From positions 1 to 5,827 of the forward strand of contig DMPQ01000109.1 in NCBI GenBank assembly GCA_003455945.1: a DNA stretch of 5,827 nucleotides, in the 5' to 3' direction. Source of the DNA: Planctomycetaceae bacterium (GTDB taxonomy: Bacteria > Planctomycetota > Planctomycetia > Pirellulales > Pirellulaceae). The notes beneath the pieces are model-generated. The model was not told the DNA's origin. It worked only from the letters and a program-made list of their open reading frames with translations, and made no database searches. The first letter of the stretch is position 1. Each line of letters opens with the position of its first letter. This document shows positions 1 through 4,795 of this stretch, piece by piece. Position numbers and translations under genes: made by a program.

Positions 1-86
1 GGGCTGGTGCCGATGTCGCCATAAACGACGCCAAGGGCAGACAGCGACAGCGCGGACAGGCGGCTTTGTGCCGTAGTTGAAGACAT
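1..86 (-). CDS. kup: Kup-type potassium transporter, N-terminal fragment (runs off the window)
   Basis: Only the first 28 codons are present. After a short polar N-terminus (MSSTTAQSRLSALS) the peptide reads LGVVYGDIGTSP. This is the near-invariant start of the first membrane segment in the Kup/HAK/KUP family of K+ uptake permeases, which are inner-membrane proteins of roughly 600 or more residues energised by proton symport. The start ATG is at 86-84, with a GAGGT ribosome binding site 7 nt upstream (94-98 on the plus strand). The gene follows the kdpE-like gene by 17 nt on the same strand, with no terminator between them, so co-transcription with the two-component genes is likely. The motif makes the family call strong despite the short fragment. 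Whether the rest of the gene is intact cannot be seen. Confidence 0.88.
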   Translation of the reverse strand, partial: MSSTTAQSRLSALSLSALGVVYGDIGTS

Positions 87-93
87 GATGCTT

Positions 94-98
94 ACCTC
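94..98 (-). promoter_or_regulatory. Ribosome binding site of kup
   Basis: On the minus strand GAGGT lies 7 nt before the ATG at 86. It supports that start and lies in the 17-nt gap after the upstream regulator's stop codon, as expected for a gene inside an operon. Confidence 0.6.
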
Positions 99-103
99 GG
101 TTC

Positions 104-841
104 TCAGGATTGAAAGCGGTAGCCGACACCGGTCTCGGTCAGAATGTGTTGCGGTTGCGCTGGGTCGATCTCCAGCTTCTGGCGCAAGCGACCGACGTAG
201 ATACGCAGGTAATGCGCCTGTTCGCTATGTCCCGGCCCCCAGACTTCCTGCATCAGATGGCGATGGGTCATCACCTTGCCGCTGTTGGCGAGCATCACCG
301 CCAGCAGGCGATACTCGATCTGCGTCAGGTGAATCTCGACGCCGCCCTTGCTGACAACGTGGCGGGCGAGGTCCACCTCGACGTCGCCGAAGCGATGTTG
401 AGGTTTGGTTTCACCGCTGTGCCAATGGCGTCTAAGCAGGGCACGCGCCCGCGCGAGCAGTTCGCCAACGCCGAAGGGTTTGCAAAGATAGTCGTCGGCA
501 CCGGCATCGAGGGAAGAGATCTTGTCACGTTCCGCCGAGCGTGCCGACAGGATGAGAATCGGCAGTGGTGACCAGGCTCGCAAATCACGGATGAAGTCAA
601 TCCCATTCATGTCGGGCAGGCCCAGGTCGAGGATCAGCAGATCGGCCTGGCCGCGAGCGGCTTCGTCCAGCCCCTGTCTTGCCGTAGCCGCCTCGAGCGA
701 AACCCAACCCTCGCTGCGCAAGGCTTCGCATACGAATCGGCGAATTTTCGGTTCGTCCTCGACGACGATCACGCGAATCGGTCGCGATTCGCCATCGGGA
801 GAAGGTCCGTTCGAGTTCCCGTTCGGAATCGTGTTCGGCAT
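104..841 (-). CDS. kdpE: KdpE-like response regulator (OmpR/PhoB family)
   Basis: A 245-residue DNA-binding response regulator. Residues 1-20 are a polar, Asn/Ser/Pro-rich leader. The receiver domain follows (about 22-135), with acidic pair E28/D29, phospho-acceptor D72 in LILDLGLPD, switch residue S99 and the conserved lysine K121 in CKPFG. A winged-helix output domain (about 150-245) ends in LRIYVGRLRQKLE and LTETGVGYRF, which closely match KdpE proteins that activate high-affinity K+ uptake genes. The ATG at 841 is preferred: GGGGA lies 7 nt upstream (849-853), and the protein length then fits the family except for the leader. An alternative ATG at 913, 2 nt after the kinase stop, would add 24 residues but has no ribosome binding site. 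The gene sits between a histidine kinase and kup, so a role in K+ regulation is inferred. KdpD and kdpFABC are absent from the window. Codon choice in the second half (AGC, CGC, CTG, GGC) looks unlike the neighbouring kinase. Confidence 0.9.
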   Translation of the reverse strand: MPNTIPNGNSNGPSPDGESRPIRVIVVEDEPKIRRFVCEALRSEGWVSLEAATARQGLDEAARGQADLLILDLGLPDMNGIDFIRDLRAWSPLPILILSARSAERDKISSLDAGADDYLCKPFGVGELLARARALLRRHWHSGETKPQHRFGDVEVDLARHVVSKGGVEIHLTQIEYRLLAVMLANSGKVMTHRHLMQEVWGPGHSEQAHYLRIYVGRLRQKLEIDPAQPQHILTETGVGYRFQS

Positions 842-860
842 CGAGAGTTCCCCGTCTCGA
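841..860 (-). promoter_or_regulatory. Hairpin enclosing the kdpE ribosome binding site
   Basis: In the minus-strand transcript, a 6-bp stem TCGAGA/TCTCGA closes an 8-nt loop CGGGGAAC that holds the GGGGA ribosome binding site. The last stem base is the A of the ATG start codon. If it folds, it would partly occlude the start codon. The structure is short, so a regulatory role is only a suggestion. Confidence 0.3.
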
Positions 861-915
861 GTTCGATGGTCGCGGTACGACGACGGTTCCGGTCGAGGAA
901 CCACGTCGATCATGG

Positions 916-2277
916 TCAGGGTTGTCGAGCGAGCGTCAGGCAGACCTTCGTGCCGACGCCGCCCGACGGCTCGTCGATCCAGACTTCGCCGCCGTGGAGC
1001 TCGACGATCCGGCGCACGAGGGCCAGCCCGATGCCGCTCCCCTTTCGTTTGCGATCGAAGCGGACGAACGGTTCGAAGACCTTGTCCCGATGCTCCGGCG
1101 GGATGCCGGGACCGTTGTCGACGATCGACCAGACGTCGCGGCGCCGCTCGCGACGGTATTCGATCTGCAGTTTCGGATTCGGAACCCGTTCCAGGTAGCG
1201 GATCGCATTGGCGATCAGATTGTCGAAGACGCTCCCGAGCTGTTCGAAGTCTCCCCAGGCATGACCGAGATCGTCGTCCTGCCGAACGATGATGCCCGCC
1301 GCCTGGATCTCGGGAAAGTGAGCGTTGAGGGACAGGCGAACCAGATCGCGGACCGAGATCCGTTCCATCCGCAGCGTCGCCTGACCGACTCGCGCCAGAT
1401 CGAGCAGCTGGTCGACGAGCATCTGCGCCTTGGCCGCCGCGGTCTGGAGTTCGTGAATGTAGTCGGCCTGATCGGCCAGGATCTGCTCGAGGTCGGAGCG
1501 CTGGCGATCGGGGCGGACGACGAATCGGACCGAACTGTCGTCGCCGTCGTCCGACTCGTTGCCGCGATTGACCGAGCGGGATTCGAGGAGCGAGCCGGCG
1601 AACCCCGGATCGATCGTCTCGCGTCCGTCGGCCAACTGGCCGATCAGCTTCACCAGATCCTTGCGGAGCAGCTTGGAGAAGCCGGCGATCGACAGGAGCG
1701 GCGTCTTGAGGTCGTGCGAGACGCGATAGGTAAACGCCTCGAGCTCCTCGTGCTTGGCCTTGAGTCGCGCGATCAGGCGATCGTTCTCGCGCTCCGCTCG
1801 TTTCTGAGCCGAGACGTTGCGGATGGCGACGATGATGCTCGGCAGCATCAGCTCCTCGACCGCCACCACCAACACCTCCGCCTCGAACCGCGCGCTGCCG
1901 ACTTCGACGATCCCTTCGAAGTGGATCGTCTTGCGGCGACGGACCTGATCGACCCAGTCGTCGCCGACGGTCGAGAGGATCTCGCCGAGCGTCTCGTCGA
2001 CCGTCAGCGTGCCGTAGCGACTGCGCGAAAAGTCGAAGGTCTGGCGGGCGGTGTAGTTGGCATCGATGACTCGCCCCTGAGCATCCGCGATCAGGATCGC
2101 TTCGGACAGGGTGTCGAGCACGTACCGCTGGACGACCGCCAACGAATGCGGGTCGAACGAACGGCGGTGGTCGGACGAGGAGTCGTCCGAGTCTCCCCCC
2201 AGTCGAGCCCTGATCGACTCCGCTCGCCGTTCCAGATCGAGGAGCTGATCGAGGAGTTGTTGGCGGGATTCCGACAT
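916..2277 (-). CDS. Soluble PAS-domain sensor histidine kinase
   Basis: A 453-residue kinase without signal peptide or membrane segments, so it is probably cytoplasmic. Residues 1-28 form a charged, heptad-like helix. A PAS domain spans about 47-160 (LSEAILIADAQGRVIDANYTA is its typical opening), and 156-182 is a coiled-coil linker. The dimerisation/phosphotransfer domain has the H-box SHDLKTP with phospho-acceptor H188. The ATP-binding domain shows the N-box DNLIANA (352-358), G1 DNGPGIP (387-393), F-box VFEPFVRF (400-407) and G2 GSGIGLAL (413-420), so catalysis should be intact. About 45 acidic or low-complexity residues (roughly 215-262) separate the two dimerisation helices, far more than the usual short turn. 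It is the first gene of an apparent operon with a KdpE-like regulator and kup, but lacks the KdpD sensor, Usp and membrane regions. The signal is unknown. PAS domains can bind haem, flavin or small ligands, and no cofactor residue is obvious. The ATG at 2277 has no clear ribosome binding site. Confidence 0.88.
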   Translation of the reverse strand: MSESRQQLLDQLLDLERRAESIRARLGGDSDDSSSDHRRSFDPHSLAVVQRYVLDTLSEAILIADAQGRVIDANYTARQTFDFSRSRYGTLTVDETLGEILSTVGDDWVDQVRRRKTIHFEGIVEVGSARFEAEVLVVAVEELMLPSIIVAIRNVSAQKRAERENDRLIARLKAKHEELEAFTYRVSHDLKTPLLSIAGFSKLLRKDLVKLIGQLADGRETIDPGFAGSLLESRSVNRGNESDDGDDSSVRFVVRPDRQRSDLEQILADQADYIHELQTAAAKAQMLVDQLLDLARVGQATLRMERISVRDLVRLSLNAHFPEIQAAGIIVRQDDDLGHAWGDFEQLGSVFDNLIANAIRYLERVPNPKLQIEYRRERRRDVWSIVDNGPGIPPEHRDKVFEPFVRFDRKRKGSGIGLALVRRIVELHGGEVWIDEPSGGVGTKVCLTLARQP

Positions 2278-2351
2278 GCGACGCGCTTTCGAGAGCGACC
2301 GGCGAGGGAGAAGAGAGGGCCCCCCCGGACCGGATGGGAGGGGGGAGGACC

Positions 2352-2357
2352 ATCATA
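2352..2357 (-). promoter_or_regulatory. Possible -10 element of the kinase-kdpE-kup operon
   Basis: On the minus strand the hexamer TATGAT differs from the sigma-70 consensus TATAAT at one base, in an otherwise very GC-rich region. Transcription would start near 2345, giving a leader of about 68 nt before the kinase ATG. No good -35 hexamer is visible at 16-18 nt, so it would need an activator or another sigma factor. Confidence 0.25.
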
Positions 2358-2404
2358 ACCGCTGGTGACGATTCGGTGGATGGTATCGATCCTGCTTCAT
2401 GTTC

Positions 2405-2502
2405 GAGCGGTGACGGATCCGATAGGGATAACGCCTGCGCCGAGGTCCCCGGGGGCCACCGCGCCGGCTTCGGTCCGAGATCGCCCCGGCGGAGCGGTGA
2501 CG
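2405..2502. repeat. Exact 11-bp direct repeat GAGCGGTGACG (two copies)
   Basis: GAGCGGTGACG occurs at 2405-2415 and again at 2492-2502, 87 bp apart on the same strand. The core GGTGACG also appears at 2364-2370. All three lie in the divergent intergenic region, the copies continuing with ATTCGG, GATCCG and CTTCGT. They may be binding sites for a regulator, for example the adjacent KdpE-like protein, since OmpR-family proteins bind direct repeats. No binding evidence exists here, and the spacing is irregular. Confidence 0.4.
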
Positions 2503-2539
2503 CTTCGTCGCGGGCGAGTCGATCTTCGCTCCGCAGCGG

Positions 2540-2544
2540 AAGGA
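2540..2544 (+). promoter_or_regulatory. Ribosome binding site fixing the metallophosphoesterase start
   Basis: AAGGA lies 8 nt before the ATG at 2553. The reading frame is open further upstream to an ATG at 2334, but the encoded extension is low-complexity, while the protein from 2553 begins directly with the first beta strand and metal motif (MLVTLSDLHL). The site therefore decides in favour of 2553. Confidence 0.65.
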
Positions 2545-2552
2545 ACCGCGCC

Positions 2553-4037
2553 ATGCTGGTCACCCTGAGCGATCTTCATCTTCACGACGGTACGGCCGGT
2601 CCGCCGACCGACGTCGGGCTCTTCCATCTATTCGCCGAGCGGCTGGCCGAAATGGCCCGCCATGCCTCGTGGCGAACGGACGGCGCCTACCGACCGGTGG
2701 AGCGGATCGATCTGGTCCTGCTCGGCGACGTGCTCGACATCACCGGCTCGGCCGGCTGGCTGTCGGGGACCGCTCGTCCGTGGCACGATCCGCTCGATCG
2801 CGCGACGGTTCAGCGAGTGGCCGAGACGGTCGCCGCGATCCTGCGAAACAACCGCGAAGCGGCTCGCGTGCTCCGCGCCTTGGCGAGCGACGGCGCGATC
2901 CGGATTCCGGCCGCCATGTCGCATCCCTTGTCGATGCGCGGCGACGAACTGGTCCAGGTACCGGTCCGCATCCACTACATGGTCGGCAATGTCGACTGGC
3001 CGTTGCATGTCACCGGGGCTCCGTACGATCTGATCCGACAGCAGGTCGCGCACGCGCTCGGTCTGGCCAACGTCCACACGCGCCCCTTTCCGCATGATCA
3101 GCTCGAATCGGGCGAGCTGCTGCAGACGGCCCGGCAGCATCGGGTGCTGCTCCGTCACGGCGATCTCTTCGATCCGCTCGCATTCGGCGAGGATCGGGAC
3201 ATGGCGAGTCTGACCGACGTCTATCAGATCGAGGTGATCGCCCGGTTCCGTTCGGAACTCGCGGCGTCGCTCGGCGATGAGCTCCCCGAGTGGATCGCCG
3301 CGCAGCTCGATCGATTGGCCGTGGTACGCCCCCGGTTCCTCGCTCCGATCTGGCTCGAAGGAGTTCTCGAGCGAGGCTGTCCGACGCCGGCGCTGCGACG
3401 GATCATCAAGCGGCAATGGGATCGGACGATCGAGGCGTTTCTGGATCTCGAACCGATCCGCAACCAGAACCATCTGAGCCCCGTCGATCTGGTCGACGGC
3501 CTGTCGCGCGCCCTGAAGTTCAGCCATCGCCGGATCGGCGACTGGGCGGCGCGCACCGAGTCGTGGTTGGCCGAGCTGCGCGGGGTTGCCGAAGGATCGT
3601 ACGCGTCGCATGCGGCGAGCGAGCCGGACTATCGCAATCGCCGTGCGCGGCACATCGTCTATGGTCACACGCACCAGGCCGAAACGGTGCCGCTCGACGC
3701 GAGCTTCGTCGAGACGCACGTGCTGAACCAGATCTACTTCAATCTCGGTACCTGGCAGCCGACTCAGCTGCCGACGCGCCGTCCGGGAGCGACGGCGGAG
3801 TTCGTGCCGTTCGAGCCGCTGACCCTCGCCGCCTTCTATCAGGCGGACGAACGCTCGGGGCGACCGTTCGAGATCTGGAGCGGGAGTTGGGGGAGTCGGA
3901 CGCCGGTCGAAGAGCGGAGCGGCGAGTCGAACGCTCGTCCGGCCGCCGCGGCTCGGCCTCGCGCCGCCACGTCGGGACCTCGCTCGGCGCCGCACTTCGG
4001 TGCGATCCCGTCCGGTTCGGATCTGACGATCGGCTGA
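2553..4037 (+). CDS. Calcineurin-like metallophosphoesterase, LpxH-like motifs, with long insertions
   Basis: A 494-residue member of the dinuclear metallophosphoesterase fold. The ligand motifs appear in order: D7-x-H9 (LSDLHLHD), GD59-x-x-D62 (LLGDVLDI), GN146-V-D148 (MVGNVDWP), H202-GD (LLRHGDLFDP) and GH372-T-H374 (IVYGHTHQ). In most family members the third motif is GNHD/E. Here Val replaces the His, as Arg does in LpxH (UDP-2,3-diacylglucosamine hydrolase, GNRD), and the HGD motif is also LpxH-like. The protein is about twice the length of LpxH. The extra sequence lies between motifs, above all residues 210-365, which look helical and hold no family motif. After the last motif a beta-rich end (EFVPFEPLTLAAFYQ) is followed by about 50 Ala/Arg/Ser/Pro-rich residues that look disordered. 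No signal peptide or membrane segment is seen. The substrate is unknown. An lpxH function is not supported by size, and no other lipid A gene is nearby. It is the first gene of a probable two-gene transcript. Confidence 0.85.
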   Translation: MLVTLSDLHLHDGTAGPPTDVGLFHLFAERLAEMARHASWRTDGAYRPVERIDLVLLGDVLDITGSAGWLSGTARPWHDPLDRATVQRVAETVAAILRNNREAARVLRALASDGAIRIPAAMSHPLSMRGDELVQVPVRIHYMVGNVDWPLHVTGAPYDLIRQQVAHALGLANVHTRPFPHDQLESGELLQTARQHRVLLRHGDLFDPLAFGEDRDMASLTDVYQIEVIARFRSELAASLGDELPEWIAAQLDRLAVVRPRFLAPIWLEGVLERGCPTPALRRIIKRQWDRTIEAFLDLEPIRNQNHLSPVDLVDGLSRALKFSHRRIGDWAARTESWLAELRGVAEGSYASHAASEPDYRNRRARHIVYGHTHQAETVPLDASFVETHVLNQIYFNLGTWQPTQLPTRRPGATAEFVPFEPLTLAAFYQADERSGRPFEIWSGSWGSRTPVEERSGESNARPAAAARPRAATSGPRSAPHFGAIPSGSDLTIG

Positions 4038-4072
4038 TCCGTCGCCGGACGCGCGGACGACGGCGTCATCGC

Positions 4073-4078
4073 AAGGGG
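4073..4078 (+). promoter_or_regulatory. Ribosome binding site of the NADP oxidoreductase-like gene
   Basis: AAGGGG lies 6 nt before the ATG at 4085. It separates this start from the longer open frame that overlaps the metallophosphoesterase gene in another frame. Confidence 0.6.
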
Positions 4079-4084
4079 AAACGG

Positions 4085-4762
4085 ATGGAGATCGGGATCG
4101 TCGGGACCGGCCGAGTCGCTCGCGGGTTGGCTCGACGCTGGATCGGTTGCGGCTGGAACGTCACCTTCGGCTCGCGCGATCCCGAGGCACGACGTGCGGA
4201 ACTCGTCGACGCGCTTGCGCCGGCGCAGGACGAGGAACCGGACGGCGGGCTCGAGGGGAGTCGGCGCGGCGAGGTCCGTTGCCGAACGATCGGCGAGTGC
4301 CTGACGAGCGCCCCGATCCAGTTGCTGGCCCTGCCGTGGTCGGCGATCGAGACGACGATGGCCGGCCTTCGTTTCGTTCCGGCGACGATCGTCGTCGACT
4401 GCATCAACCCGCTGCGACGCGATCTGGCGGGGCGAGACGTGCCGAGCGACTCGTCGACACTGGCGCTACTGTCGGGACGCTACCCGGAAGCACGGTGGGT
4501 CAAGGCGTTCAACTGCGCAAGCAGCGCCGTGCTCGAGGAACCGGCCTTTCCTCAAGGGCGCCCTTCGATGCCCTACTGCGGCAACGACGCCGACGCCTGC
4601 CGGACCGCCGTTCGACTGATCGAAGGAGCGGGTTTCGAGCCGATCGATTGCGGCGGAGCCGATGCGGCTCCCTGGCTCGAAACGGTCGCGCTGCTGACGA
4701 TCCGCATGGCGATCCGCAACGGCTGGAAAGGGGACTGCGCCGTCCGCTGGGAGCGGCGCTGA
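4085..4762 (+). CDS. Rossmann-fold NADP oxidoreductase, coenzyme-F420-dependent type family
   Basis: A 225-residue protein. It opens with the dinucleotide-binding motif MEIGIVGTGRVARGLA (G7-x-G9-x-x-A12), followed by the second strand ending in FGSRD (28-32). There Ser30/Arg31 are placed to hold the 2'-phosphate, so NADP is the likely cofactor. Later family landmarks are LLALPWSAIE (80-89), VVDCINPL (103-110), WVKAFN (138-143) and a C-terminal helix rich in aliphatic residues (199-211). The length matches bacterial F420:NADPH oxidoreductase-like proteins. Many relatives occur in bacteria that do not make F420, and nothing here shows that F420 is used, so the substrate stays open. Between the second and third strands there is an acidic Gly/Glu-rich stretch (48-62). 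The gene follows the metallophosphoesterase stop by 47 nt and is probably co-transcribed with it. The start at 4085 has a good ribosome binding site and begins right at the first strand. Confidence 0.8.
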   Translation: MEIGIVGTGRVARGLARRWIGCGWNVTFGSRDPEARRAELVDALAPAQDEEPDGGLEGSRRGEVRCRTIGECLTSAPIQLLALPWSAIETTMAGLRFVPATIVVDCINPLRRDLAGRDVPSDSSTLALLSGRYPEARWVKAFNCASSAVLEEPAFPQGRPSMPYCGNDADACRTAVRLIEGAGFEPIDCGGADAAPWLETVALLTIRMAIRNGWKGDCAVRWERR

Positions 4763-4764
4763 GT

Positions 4765-4791
4765 CGCGAGCTCGAAGTGATCGAGAGCGCG
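4765..4791. terminator. Symmetrical hairpin in the convergent gap, possible bidirectional terminator
   Basis: CGCG (4765-4768) pairs with CGCG (4788-4791), and CTCGA (4771-4775) with TCGAG (4781-4785), around the loop AGTGA. Between the two stems lies a symmetric AG/AG internal loop that could form tandem A-G pairs. It fills most of the 33-bp gap between converging stop codons and would fold in both transcripts. No T tract follows on either strand, so it is not a classical intrinsic terminator. Confidence 0.35.
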
Positions 4792-4795
4792 TCGG

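Larger units (their letters stand above)
2278..2552. promoter_or_regulatory. Divergent intergenic region between kinase operon and metallophosphoesterase
   Basis: This 275-bp region separates two divergent genes and should hold both promoters. From left to right it contains a G/C-rich purine block (2303-2348, with seven C at 2320-2326 and GGGAGGGGGGAGG at 2336-2348), a possible minus-strand -10 (2352-2357), three GGTGACG copies (2364, 2409, 2496) and a GC palindrome (2444-2457). An open frame runs from 2334 into the downstream gene, but its translation is low-complexity (Ser, Gly, Arg, Asp) and lies before the true start of the metallophosphoesterase fold, so I treat it as non-coding. I could not pick a convincing plus-strand promoter. 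Confidence 0.6.

Noticed and set aside
922..2358. A 478-codon plus-strand open frame antisense to the kinase
   Set aside because: It mirrors the kinase gene as expected from high-GC codon bias. The translation (rich in Asp, Arg, Val, Leu) has no recognisable domain and no ribosome binding site.
2334..2552. A 73-residue N-terminal extension of the metallophosphoesterase starting at ATG 2334
   Set aside because: The extension is low-complexity with no signal peptide or fold, and AAGGA sits correctly before the ATG at 2553, where the first beta strand begins.
104..2563. A single 819-codon minus-strand open frame that would fuse a long N-terminal region to the KdpE-like regulator
   Set aside because: The region upstream of residue MPNT is the kinase gene read in another frame. 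Its translation is Arg/Pro/Ser-rich without domains, while the kinase frame shows all histidine kinase motifs.
2628..3995. A 455-codon minus-strand open frame antisense to the metallophosphoesterase
   Set aside because: The sense frame carries five ordered metal-binding motifs; the antisense product is Arg-rich and motif-free, a GC shadow.
3290..4084. An upstream extension of the NADP oxidoreductase frame overlapping the metallophosphoesterase
   Set aside because: The overlapping part is Arg/Ser-rich shadow sequence; the Rossmann fold begins exactly at the ATG at 4085, which has AAGGGG upstream.
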